NCBI GenBank assembly: GCA_937897985.1
Contig: CALCBD010000031.1
Coordinates: 124,001 to 188,000 of the forward strand
Reading direction: 5' to 3'
DNA length: 64,000 nt
Origin: an uncultured Paludibacter sp.
GTDB lineage: Bacteria; Bacteroidota; Bacteroidia; Bacteroidales; Paludibacteraceae
Shown here in pieces: positions 27,801-35,324 of this stretch. The number at the start of each line of letters is the position of its first letter. Within the stretch, counting starts at the first letter, position 1. The translations under genes were made by a program, and so were the position numbers. Under the pieces are notes generated by a model, which saw nothing but the letters and a program-made list of their open reading frames with translations, did not search any database and was not told the origin of the DNA.

Positions 27801-28600
27801 TGCGCCAAAATAAACTCTGCTTCGGATTTGTTGTATGGATTAGTTGATTTAACACGAACATAGTCGATGTTTGGTCCAACACAAAGAGCAGTGTTCGATG
27901 GCAAAGTCCAGGGAGTTGTTGTCCATGCCAGAAAAAAAGTGTTTTCCTGATTTTTAACTTTAAACTGAGCTATACAGGTTGTATCTTTAACATCCCTGTA
28001 GCAACCCGGTTGGTTCAGTTCATGAGTTGAGAGTCCTGTTCCGGCAGCCGGTGAATAAGGTTGAATGGTGTAGCCTTTATAAAGCAAACCTTTGTTGTAG
28101 AGTTGTTTGAGTAACCACCACAAAGTTTCGATATAGCGGTTGTCGTAGGTGATATACGGGTCGTCCATGTCTACCCAGTATCCCATTTTGGTAGTCAGGT
28201 CTTCCCATTCACGGGTGTATTTCATTACATCGTGACGACAGGCGGCATTGTACTCGCCGACGGAGATTTTCTTTCCGATGTCTTCTTTGGTTATTCCCAG
28301 TGATTTTTCGACGCCGAGTTCTACCGGGAGTCCGTGTGTATCCCAACCGGCTTTACGTTTTACCTGAAAGCCCTGCATGGTTTTGTACCGGCAGAAAATG
28401 TCCTTAATGGTACGTGCCATTACGTGATGAATACCCGGAAGTCCGTTGGCAGAAGGAGGTCCTTCGAAAAATACGAATGAAGGTTTTCCCTCACGGGTTT
28501 CGATACTTTTATGGAAAATATCCATGTCGCTCCAGCGCGTCAACATTTCCTTGTTTACTTTCGATAAATCTAATCCGGTATATTCCTTAAACTTAGCCAT
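24833..28600 (-). CDS. ileS: Isoleucyl-tRNA synthetase carrying an in-frame DUF559 insertion
   Basis: The 1255-residue enzyme charges tRNA-Ile. The HIGH-equivalent is GIHH (56-59) and the KMSKR loop lies at about 802-806; the layout is that of the eukaryote-like type 2 IleRS, with editing domain between (HIGH side) and an anticodon-binding C-terminus. Between ENR (to 608) and FPADFISEGVDQTRGW (from 753) lie about 144 extra residues that are not IleRS: SPLNPPQGDF, a complete DUF559 nuclease-like domain and SPPVGDLGG. Without it the length is about 1110, normal for the family. The frame is intact through both junctions. Only copy in the window. Confidence 0.95.
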   Translation of the reverse strand: MAKFKEYTGLDLSKVNKEMLTRWSDMDIFHKSIETREGKPSFVFFEGPPSANGLPGIHHVMARTIKDIFCRYKTMQGFQVKRKAGWDTHGLPVELGVEKSLGITKEDIGKKISVGEYNAACRHDVMKYTREWEDLTTKMGYWVDMDDPYITYDNRYIETLWWLLKQLYNKGLLYKGYTIQPYSPAAGTGLSTHELNQPGCYRDVKDTTCIAQFKVKNQENTFFLAWTTTPWTLPSNTALCVGPNIDYVRVKSTNPYNKSEAEFILAQNLLGAVMGKNEYEVIAEYKGSELAGMEYEQLIPWVNPGEGAFRVITGDFVTTEDGTGIVHIAPTFGADDDRVAKLNGVPPMLLTDKDGNRQPMVDRTGKFYKTEDLDAAFVAEKVNLETYGDFAGRFVKNAYDSNLTEQDETLDVSICMLLKQQGLAYKIEKHVHNYPHCWRTDKPVLYYPLDSWFIKTTACREEMMALNDTINWKPQSTGTGRFGKWLENLQDWNLSRSRYWGTPLPIWRSEDGSEEICIGSVEELMAEIEKSISTGFMTENPYKNFKVGEYTAENYDVKNIDLHRPYVDGIILVSKSGKPMKRELDLIDVWFDSGAMPYAQLHYPFENRSPLNPPQGDFKKEKPYHTANPFIYELLKENAKNRRKEPTVAETFLWEALKGKQLENYKFRREHVIDDFIVDFVCLSEKLVIEVDGGYHNNPDVKEADKLRTEILKNLGYRVLRFSNDEVLNKSDRTIKLIKHALLSPPVGDLGGFPADFISEGVDQTRGWFFTLHAISTMVRGSVAFKNVISNGLVLDKNGNKMSKRLGNGVDPFSSIEKYGSDPLRWYMMTNSSPWDNLKFDIEGVEEVRRKFFGTLYNTYSFFSLYANVDNFTCSEEEIPMEKRPEIDRWIISLLNTLVKDVTEYYETYEPTRAGRAIADFVGENLSNWYVRLNRKRYWGGEYDEDKISAYQTLYTCLETISRLMAPIAPFFADRLFLDLNAVTAKDTKESVHLADFPVCNEELIDKNLEECMQLAQQTSSMILALRRKADKKVRQPLTKAVVPAPDEITYQQLSYIADLVKAEVNVKEFEVIPADNDVANLVKKIKPNFKTLGKKYGKQMKEIAVAMNSFGNHEITEIERNGLFVLELLSGNVKLTPEDVEIITEDMPGWLVANEGKLTVALDITVTDSLLREGIARELVNRIQNIRKSNGYEIVDKISVEIENRDEIEASVNEFAGYIATQTLANSVTLVEELNDATELDFDEYTVKVSIKKV
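26342..26372 (+). repeat. Terminal inverted repeat of the DUF559 element (3' side of ileS)
   Basis: This 31-base stretch, GAAGCCCCCTAAATCC... to ...GGGGGACTT, is perfectly repeated in inverse at 26748-26778. Inside each copy CCCCC-ACA-GGGGG can form a hairpin. It reads SPPVGDLGGF in the ileS frame. Confidence 0.9.
26345..26776 (-). mobile_element. DUF559 nuclease element inserted in frame in ileS
   Basis: A 432-bp (144-codon) unit bounded by inverted repeats. Its reading frame, read through from ileS, encodes a DUF559/Vsr-like domain: KEPTVAETFLWEALKGKQLE, YKFRREHVIDDFIVDFVC, EKLVIEVDGGYH and GYRVLRFSNDEVL. The VDF, IEVDGG and RF-x-N-x-E/D motifs are those of the PD-(D/E)xK-like fold. No stop codon interrupts it, and no separate start is obvious. 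Removal of exactly these 432 bases would leave AAC AGA TTC CCC, keeping the IleRS frame. Element boundaries are accurate to a few bases only. Confidence 0.85.
26748..26778 (-). repeat. Terminal inverted repeat of the DUF559 element (5' side of ileS)
   Basis: Exact inverse copy of 26342-26372; reads SPLNPPQGDF in the ileS frame. The 31/31 match, in codons free to drift, points to recent insertion or to active homogenisation. Confidence 0.9.
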
Positions 28601-28777
28601 ATTTTAATAGTCAGTAAATTGATATCAAAGTTCCAAAATATTATTGGCACACAATCACATTAGAGTCGAAGTGCAATCACATTTTGGCATAATCTTACAG
28701 GGCTGCAAAATTACAAAAATTATCCGAATTGTAAAAGGAACATTCAGAAGGATGTAATCAGTTACGAAATAAGAAAA

Positions 28778-30958
28778 TCAGAGGCTGAATTTCAGAGACA
28801 GATTGATGACTCTCCCGTCGATTGGTGCCCAGACAGGAACAAAATCAGGATTAGAAATACTTCCGGTAAATAAATCTTCAACTTCACTTTGTCGATAATT
28901 CAGCAGATTCTCGCCATTGAGTACCAGACTTATGTGTTTACCAAACTTTTTCTCAACCATAGCAGCCACAAAATAAAAACCCGGAGTTTTGGTTCCGTTC
29001 AACCGATATTGTGAGCCGGTGTAGGAGCCTTCGAGTCCAAAACGCATTTTAGCTTTTTCAAAATCACGTGCCAGAGTAAAAGCAAATCGGTTTTGAGGTG
29101 TAAGAGGCATGAACTGATTGGATGCCAGGTATTTTCTTTCGGCTATGGTAAAGGTGTAACCTGCATAAAGTTCCCATTCATCAATTGTTGTCCTTACATA
29201 AGTGTCAAAACCTTTGGAAATAACCGGTTTTACTTCATTTTTAAATGTGATATCACCATTACTTTGCGCTGTGGGGATAACCGGGTTGCTCACCTGAGTC
29301 AGAAAAAACGCCTGATTGATAAAAAATGAATTTCCATCTCCCCATATTATTTTGTAATTAGTTTCGATATTATATCCGATAGATTTTTCGGCTTCGATAT
29401 TTTTAGCCAATGGTTGAAGTTGTTGTATTTCGTAATCCACTAACTGTGAGGCAAACGGATTGGGAACTTTGTAACCCATGCCAACCCCGGCGCGTGAAGC
29501 CCAGTGTTTATCAAAACGATAGAAAGCAGCCAGACGGGGCAATACAAAATTTCCATATTTAAAATTATAATCATTCCGCAGTCCGGCTTCAATTAAAACA
29601 TTATCTTTTAAATTCCATGTATTTTGAGCAAAAACTCCTATAATCTGATCTCCGAAATTTTCTATAGCTACAGGAGTTGATGGCAATTTTGTAAAATTAT
29701 TACCTGTAAAGTTGATTCCGGCAACCAAACTATTGGTGTTGTAAGGGACTAATAATGATAACTCTGAATAATAATCGTTTTGCCTGCCTCTGAAATAAAC
29801 GGAGTTATTTGTTAATTTTCTGTCGAATGAACTAAAACTGTTTTTAAATTCGATTTTGATATTGTTTTTAAATTTGTTTTCGAAAAGTAATTCAGCCGTA
29901 TGCCGAACAGTTTTATTTTCCTCAAAGTAAATGTGTATATTGTCAGCTTTGTTCCCGATGACCTGCATATCACCTCCAAGCCGGTTTTCGAATGTGGCGG
30001 TATAGCCGGCTGTAATTGTTATGTTTTTGGTAGGGTAAAAGAATAGGCGGGGATGAATGACTGCATTTTTCAGTTGAGCAACATCGGATAAACCATCATT
30101 GTTTACATCCTGAGCTTGCTGATTGGTAAAACCACCATAGAATGTATAACCAAAAGATTTATATTTTTTTGACAAAAACGTGTTAAGATTGGTTTCTGCA
30201 ATGGTTGTTCTGTTCAGTGTGAGAATGCCCTGCTGACTTGTTGTGGGTGTTTTAGATATAATATTGACCAGTCCGCCAATAGCGCCGCCTCCGTACAAGG
30301 TGGATGCCGAACCTTTTATTAATTCTATTTGTTTCAAATCGAGGGGTGGGATGCTGAGTATACCGAAATCGCCGCTGAATCCTTCGTAAAGCGGCATTCC
30401 GTCACGTAGAATCTGAGTGTAACGTCCGTCAAGTCCCTGAATGCGTACATTCGTATTCCCGGTTACAGCACTGGTTTGTTGCAGTTGAACCCCGCTCATA
30501 TCGCCGAGTAAACTCGAAATATTTCCGGGTTTGATGCTGTTTTCTTCGTCCATCTCTTCCTTGCCGAGTATTTCAACTTTCAATGGCGAATTTTCAATTT
30601 TCTGATTTGAACGTGTTGATGCCACGATGCTGACTTCATTCAATAAATTGATGGAGGGAATCAGTTCAACTTTTAATGTATCTTTTCCAGTGAATGAAAG
30701 TTGTAATGTTTTCTTATCATAGCCAAGGCAATCGAAGCTCAGGTTAGGGCTCTTTTTTGGAGAGCTAAATACGAAATTTCCTGAGCTATCAGATATTCCC
30801 AATACTTTATCATTCTCACGGACAACTGTTGCAGGTAAGGATTCTTTGGTTTCGGCATCGATAATTTTGAGAATTATTTTTTCCTGAGCCGACATGCCGA
30901 AAGACATAAATATCATGAGCAGGAAGAGTATTTTTGTTTGAAAACTTTTCATTATCAT
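28778..30958 (-). CDS. TonB-dependent outer-membrane receptor with CarboxypepD_reg-like domain
   Basis: The 726 residues comprise a signal peptide (to SAQ, about 25), a carboxypeptidase-regulatory-like beta domain (about 27-105), a plug domain (about 125-235, with IRIQGLDGRYTQILRDGMPL and STLYGGGAIGGLVNI) and a 22-strand barrel ending with Phe-Ser-Leu. It is not a SusC (too short, no SusD nearby); the layout fits siderophore, metal or vitamin receptors. No TonB-partner transporter is adjacent, so the ligand is unknown. A hairpin stands directly before its start codon. Confidence 0.92.
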   Translation of the reverse strand: MIMKSFQTKILFLLMIFMSFGMSAQEKIILKIIDAETKESLPATVVRENDKVLGISDSSGNFVFSSPKKSPNLSFDCLGYDKKTLQLSFTGKDTLKVELIPSINLLNEVSIVASTRSNQKIENSPLKVEILGKEEMDEENSIKPGNISSLLGDMSGVQLQQTSAVTGNTNVRIQGLDGRYTQILRDGMPLYEGFSGDFGILSIPPLDLKQIELIKGSASTLYGGGAIGGLVNIISKTPTTSQQGILTLNRTTIAETNLNTFLSKKYKSFGYTFYGGFTNQQAQDVNNDGLSDVAQLKNAVIHPRLFFYPTKNITITAGYTATFENRLGGDMQVIGNKADNIHIYFEENKTVRHTAELLFENKFKNNIKIEFKNSFSSFDRKLTNNSVYFRGRQNDYYSELSLLVPYNTNSLVAGINFTGNNFTKLPSTPVAIENFGDQIIGVFAQNTWNLKDNVLIEAGLRNDYNFKYGNFVLPRLAAFYRFDKHWASRAGVGMGYKVPNPFASQLVDYEIQQLQPLAKNIEAEKSIGYNIETNYKIIWGDGNSFFINQAFFLTQVSNPVIPTAQSNGDITFKNEVKPVISKGFDTYVRTTIDEWELYAGYTFTIAERKYLASNQFMPLTPQNRFAFTLARDFEKAKMRFGLEGSYTGSQYRLNGTKTPGFYFVAAMVEKKFGKHISLVLNGENLLNYRQSEVEDLFTGSISNPDFVPVWAPIDGRVINLSLKFSL

Positions 30959-30969
30959 CAGCTTAAATG

Positions 30970-31002
30970 CACCGGACTGAAAATTGTTTAATCAGCCCGG
31001 TG
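30970..31002 (-). promoter_or_regulatory. Hairpin in the leader of the TonB receptor gene
   Basis: CACCGG-a-CTGA (30970-30980) pairs with TCAG-c-CCGGTG (30992-31002), ten base pairs with one internal mismatch, ending 11 bases before the start codon. A minus-strand TAAATTTG box at 31085-31078 would place it in the 5' leader. It could affect initiation. No cobalamin-box sequence was seen. Confidence 0.4.
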
Positions 31003-31207
31003 TTGAACATTTTAAATTCTAAATTTTTAGTACATGACAAAAATTCAAATACGAATGATAGTCAGAAAAACAGATTGCAAATTTAAACTGATCAGGCGGA
31101 TTTAAACCCCTGTTAAATCAATTTTAAAATATTTTAATCAGTTTCAATCAGACAAATGCCATTCAATCAATGTGTTGAATTTTTTTTGTCATGTGCTGAA
31201 TGTCACA

Positions 31208-32155
31208 TTACTTTTTGGCTGTTTTGCTTTCTTTACTTAGTTCGGTTTGCATCATGCCCATCATTTGTTGTACCGTTTTGTTCATGCCTTCGGTCGAACC
31301 ATCGAGGAAGATGACGTTACCCTTGCCTGTTTCACCAAAGTGTTTAATGGCTTCGGTCCACATTGAGAACAACAGGAAGGATGCATCCAGATCGGCATTC
31401 GACATTTCTTTGGCAGCAGTAGCCATCCCCTTGGCCACTTCTTCGCGGAAAAGTGCAATTCCCTGACCGCGTTGCTGGGCTGCTTCCTTCTCGGCAAGAG
31501 CTGAAATTTTAATGGCATTACCTTCGGCTTCAGCTGCTTTGGTTTTGGTGATTAACAGCGCCTGACCTTCATTTTCGGCAGCGGCTTTCAAATTGCTCGA
31601 TGCAACCACACGTGCCATCGATTTAATGATTTCTTCGTCAAAAGTAATGTCATTCAGCTGAATATCAATCATGTGGTAGCCCCATTCCTCGAGCGTGTCG
31701 TCGAGATGTTTCTTCACTTCCTGAATAATTTCTGTACGTAATCCAAGGATTTCAGCCTGTTTTTTGGTAGCTACAAAGCTTCGGATGGTACCTTCGATGG
31801 TACGGATAAGTGCCTGCATAAAGTTGCGGTCGTCCACAAATTTGAAAGCAACGTTTTTAATCACATCGTCCGATTGATTAAAAACAGCATACAATAACAT
31901 GGCTTTGAAATAAACATTGGCCTGATCCTGTGTTACTGCCTGAAACTCCAGTTCTACCGAGCGGTTCTGAATGGAAATACGACGATGCACCATTTCGATA
32001 AAAGGTATTTTAAAGTTTAATCCCGGACCCATAATCCGGCGGTATTTGCCGAAAATAGTAATTACAGCCACATAGCCCTGATTTACTGTAACAAATCCTG
32101 AAAAAATGAACAGAAGTACAAATACTCCAATGACAATAAAGGGAATTGATTCCAT
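31208..32155 (-). CDS. SPFH/Band 7 (stomatin-like) membrane protein
   Basis: About 315 residues from ATG 32155: one N-terminal membrane anchor (about 4-26), an SPFH domain (VNQGYVAVITIFGKYRRIMGPGLNFKIPF through FDEEIIKSMARVVASSN), then an Ala/Glu-rich coiled coil (LKAAAENEGQALLITKTKAAEAEG) and a Met-rich tail. Stomatin-like proteins assemble into large membrane rings and often control proteases; no NfeD partner is adjacent here. The TTG at 32200 lies inside the promoter, so it is not the start. Confidence 0.92.
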   Translation of the reverse strand: MESIPFIVIGVFVLLFIFSGFVTVNQGYVAVITIFGKYRRIMGPGLNFKIPFIEMVHRRISIQNRSVELEFQAVTQDQANVYFKAMLLYAVFNQSDDVIKNVAFKFVDDRNFMQALIRTIEGTIRSFVATKKQAEILGLRTEIIQEVKKHLDDTLEEWGYHMIDIQLNDITFDEEIIKSMARVVASSNLKAAAENEGQALLITKTKAAEAEGNAIKISALAEKEAAQQRGQGIALFREEVAKGMATAAKEMSNADLDASFLLFSMWTEAIKHFGETGKGNVIFLDGSTEGMNKTVQQMMGMMQTELSKESKTAKK

Positions 32156-32197
32156 AGTGTGTAAATTTAAAATTGATAAATCGAAAATTGTTAAACG

Positions 32198-32232
32198 CAA
32201 AGGTATTGATTTTTTAATGCAAAATGTACAAA
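32198..32232 (-). promoter_or_regulatory. Bacteroidetes-type promoter for the SPFH gene
   Basis: On the minus strand TTTG (32232-32229), a 23-nt spacer and TACCTTTG (32205-32198). The predicted transcript starts about 36 bases before ATG 32155. Confidence 0.6.
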
Positions 32233-32443
32233 CCGTTAATTTATTTTTTGATAAGGAAGTGTTCTATTTAAGTTTATACTACTTTTTTTGAACGGCAAAC
32301 TAAGTGACTTTCCGTCGTAGAGACTCAGCGTTAAAAATACGACATTCTATTTATCCTGTTACTTAACCGATGAAACGCTAAAAGAATCACAAATTATAAC
32401 ATATAAAATCATTTGTGCTTTTTGTTTTTTGTACTTTAATGAA

Positions 32444-32969
32444 GACCTAACAGGTTTTGAAAACCTGTTAGGTCATGAAAAAATAATTATAGAAAAAAAA
32501 CTGCCTCCGTAATTATAAAAATGAGGAGGCATCTTCTTAATTATTAATTGTTAATTATCTTAGTATTTGTAATATCAGATAGGCCTAACATATCAGATAG
32601 ACCTAACATATCAGATAGACCTAACAGGTTTTGAAAACCTGTTAGGTCATGAAAAAATAATTATAGAAAAAAAACTGCCTCCGTAATTATAAAAATGAGG
32701 AGGCATCTTCTTAATTATTAATTGTTAATTATCTTAGTATTTGTAATATCAGATAGGCCTAACATATCAGATAGACCTAACATATCAGATAGACCTAACA
32801 GGTTTTGAAAACCTGTTAGGTCATAAAAAATAATTATAGAAAAAACTGCCTCCTTAATTATAAAAAATGAGGAGGCAGCTTCTTAATTGTTAATTATCTT
32901 AGTATCTGTAATATCAGATAGATCTAACATATCAGATAGACCTAACAGGTTTTGAAAACCTGTTAGGTC
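32444..32969. repeat. Tandem array of 174/147-bp units with perfect 31-nt palindromes
   Basis: A perfect palindrome (arms GACCTAACAGGTTTT and AAAACCTGTTAGGTC around one G) occurs at 32444-32474, 32618-32648, 32792-32822 and 32939-32969, so units are 174, 174 and 147 bp. Each unit then has an A-rich spacer, a TGCCTCC...GGAGGCA hairpin, AT-rich DNA, a copy of the last codons and stop of ahcY (ACAAATACTAA in minus-strand sense), and two or three 18-bp iterons of the form TATCAGATAGACCTAACA. No reading frame runs through it. Confidence 0.95.
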
Positions 32970-32989
32970 ATGAAAAAATAATTATAGAA

Positions 32990-33032
32990 AAAAAGCTGCC
33001 TCCGCAATTATAAAAATGAGAGGCAGCTTTTT
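32990..33032. terminator. Terminator of ahcY, usable in both directions
   Basis: AAAAAGCTGCCTC (32990-33002) pairs perfectly with GAGGCAGCTTTTT (33020-33032). On the minus strand the stem ends in a T-run, 14 bases after the ahcY stop. Diverged copies of the same hairpin recur in each unit of the neighbouring tandem array. Confidence 0.85.
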
Positions 33033-33045
33033 AATTTTTAATTAC

Positions 33046-34467
33046 TTAGTATCTGTAGTGTTCCGGTTTGAAAGGACCATTTTCTTTTACTCCGATATAA
33101 GCAGCCTGTTCGGGAGTTAGTTTGGTCAGTTTAACACCAAGCTGATCGAGATGCAGGCGTGCCACTTCTTCGTCCAGATGTTTAGGAAGACGATATACAT
33201 CTACAGGATAATCTTTGGTATAAAGTTCGATTTGTGCCAGGGTCTGATTAGTGAACGAGTTACTCATTACAAACGAAGGATGTCCGGTTGCACAGCCCAG
33301 ATTAACCAAACGGCCATCGGCCAGAAGCAGAATGCTGTGTCCATCAGGGAAAATATACTTATCAACCTGTGGTTTGATATTGATGACTTCAATGCCATTG
33401 TATTTTTTCAGTTTATCCACCTGTATTTCATTGTCGAAGTGACCGATGTTGCAAACGATAGCTCCATCTTTCATTTTTTCGAGATGCTCAATACGGATAA
33501 TATCTTTATTGCCTGTAGTTGTAACGTATATATTACCTTCGGCTAATGCGTCCTCAACGGTAGTTACACGGAAACCTTCCATAGATGCCTGTAAAGCACA
33601 AATCGGGTCAATTTCGGTAACAATCACCCGGGCTCCGTAAGCGAGCATCGACCTGGCACAACCTTTACCCACATCGCCATAACCACAAACAACCACTACT
33701 TTGCCTGCTAACATTACATCGGTAGCACGTTTGATTCCATCAGCCAGTGATTCGCGGCAACCATACAGGTTGTCGAATTTCGATTTGGTAACCGAATCGT
33801 TCACATTAAATGCGGGGAAAAGAAGCGAACCTTCTTCCAGCATCTGATACAAGCGGTGAACTCCTGTAGTGGTTTCTTCGGAAACGCCACGAATTTCAGG
33901 TGTCATTCGATTCCAGATTCCATGATCTTCACTCAACACATCTTTCAGGATGGCATAAAGCAAGCGTTCGTCATCACCATCAGCTTTTTTGTCGAGTACG
34001 GTTGCATCCTTTTCGGCAGCTACCCCTACGTGAATCATCATGGTTGCATCGCCACCGTCGTCAACAATAACGTTGGGTCCTTTGTGACCATCGAAAGTCA
34101 GGGCCTGTAAAGTACACCACCAGTATTCTTCGAGCGTTTCACCTTTCCACGCAAATACCGGTACTCCTGCTGCAGCAATGGCTGCGGCTGCATGATCCTG
34201 AGTAGAATAAATATTGCAACTGCACCAGCGAACTTCGGCACCCAATTCGACTAAAGTTTCAATCAGTACCGCAGTTTGAATGGTCATGTGGAGCGAACCG
34301 GTGATGCGGGCACCTTTCAATGGTTTTTGCTGTCCGTATTTTGCACGTAATGCCATCAATCCGGGCATTTCTTTCTCGGCTAATTCAATTTCTTTCCTGC
34401 CGAAACCGGACAATGAAATATCAGCTACCTTATATGGCAAACTGCTGAATAATTCTGTATTGTTCAT
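33046..34467 (-). CDS. ahcY: Adenosylhomocysteinase (S-adenosylhomocysteine hydrolase)
   Basis: A 473-residue NAD-dependent enzyme that splits S-adenosylhomocysteine into adenosine and homocysteine, completing the methyl cycle. Substrate-domain blocks are ITGSLHMTIQTAVLIETL and CNIYSTQDHAAAA; the NAD fold has VVCGYGDVGKGCA; the C-terminal tail ends KPEHYRY, as in the tetrameric family where Lys/Tyr reach the neighbouring subunit. A minus-strand TAACTTTG box (34528-34521) lies 54 bp upstream. No SAH riboswitch pattern was recognised in the 131-bp leader region. Confidence 0.97.
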   Translation of the reverse strand: MNNTELFSSLPYKVADISLSGFGRKEIELAEKEMPGLMALRAKYGQQKPLKGARITGSLHMTIQTAVLIETLVELGAEVRWCSCNIYSTQDHAAAAIAAAGVPVFAWKGETLEEYWWCTLQALTFDGHKGPNVIVDDGGDATMMIHVGVAAEKDATVLDKKADGDDERLLYAILKDVLSEDHGIWNRMTPEIRGVSEETTTGVHRLYQMLEEGSLLFPAFNVNDSVTKSKFDNLYGCRESLADGIKRATDVMLAGKVVVVCGYGDVGKGCARSMLAYGARVIVTEIDPICALQASMEGFRVTTVEDALAEGNIYVTTTGNKDIIRIEHLEKMKDGAIVCNIGHFDNEIQVDKLKKYNGIEVINIKPQVDKYIFPDGHSILLLADGRLVNLGCATGHPSFVMSNSFTNQTLAQIELYTKDYPVDVYRLPKHLDEEVARLHLDQLGVKLTKLTPEQAAYIGVKENGPFKPEHYRY

Positions 34468-34520
34468 ATATTTAAATTAATGATTTGATTTTTATTGTTT
34501 TATTTTTCCCGAAAGGGCTG

Positions 34521-34557
34521 CAAAGTTACAATATTTCGGTGGAAATTTATACTTTTG
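34521..34557. promoter_or_regulatory. Divergent -7 boxes between ahcY and the TatD gene
   Basis: CAAAGTTA (34521-34528) reads TAACTTTG toward ahcY; TACTTTTG (34550-34557) faces the TatD gene. Good -33 partners were not found, so only the TAnnTTTG halves support this call. Confidence 0.4.
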
Positions 34558-34598
34558 TTCCACTGTTTATGAATTTTTAAAATCAATTCAACTCTCTA

Positions 34599-35237
34599 AT
34601 GAACGTATACATTGATATTCACACCCATAATTCACAACCGGACAACCCCTTTGCTGTAAAGAATCTGAATATAGAAATGGCCGGACTTTTTTTGGATAAC
34701 AACCCGGATGTGTATAGTTCTGTCGGTATTCACCCGTGGGATGTTCATAAAACAGACAGCTCAGTGTTTCAACAGCTCGAAAAACTGGCACAGCACCCCA
34801 AAGTAGTTGCTATTGGTGAATGCGGGCTGGATAAAAACAGTACTGCCGCCATCAGCGAACAGAATTATTTTTTTGAACGACAAATCAGATTGTCCGAAGA
34901 AGTAGAAAAGCCCCTTATTATTCATTGTGTGGCAAGTTTTAACGAAATTATTGCCATGAAAAAACGTCATCAACCTAAACAAGCCTGGATTATTCACGGA
35001 TTCAGAGGCAAACCTGAAACAGCAAAACAACTGTTGACTCATGATTTTATACTTTCGTTTGGCGAAAAATTTAATCCGTTAAGTGTTGAAATAACGCCTG
35101 TCGACAAACTTTGTGTTGAAACTGACGAAAGTAGTTTGGATATAGCCGAAATTTATAAATCGATAGCAGCAATTAAAACCTGTCGCACTAATGAACTAAA
35201 TGCAGCCTGCCGGCTATTGAAATTATATATTTGTTAG
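34599..35237 (+). CDS. TatD-family metal-dependent hydrolase (short form)
   Basis: A 212-residue TIM-barrel protein with all TatD metal ligands: HTHN (8-11), GIHPWDV (48-54), GECGLDK (Glu about 75), IIHCV, WIIHGF and the late ETDESS. TatD proteins are 3'-5' exonucleases or D-aminoacyl-type hydrolases. It is about 45 residues shorter than E. coli TatD, a length common in Bacteroidales. Divergent from ahcY; the S41 protease follows 66 bp after an own promoter-like box. Confidence 0.88.
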   Translation: MNVYIDIHTHNSQPDNPFAVKNLNIEMAGLFLDNNPDVYSSVGIHPWDVHKTDSSVFQQLEKLAQHPKVVAIGECGLDKNSTAAISEQNYFFERQIRLSEEVEKPLIIHCVASFNEIIAMKKRHQPKQAWIIHGFRGKPETAKQLLTHDFILSFGEKFNPLSVEITPVDKLCVETDESSLDIAEIYKSIAAIKTCRTNELNAACRLLKLYIC

Positions 35238-35324
35238 CAAAGTCAGTAAAAATATTTAATATTCTGTCGCTCTTTTCTGTTTAAATGATAATTTTGTAAA
35301 TTTGTGCCCTTTAATATATTCAGA

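Noticed and set aside
30959..31207. Cobalamin riboswitch ahead of the TonB receptor
   Set aside because: No B12-box-like sequence on the minus strand; only a simple hairpin is present.
32444..33032. CRISPR array
   Set aside because: The regular palindromes are spaced by near-identical DNA (units repeat as wholes), not by unique spacers, and no cas gene is present.
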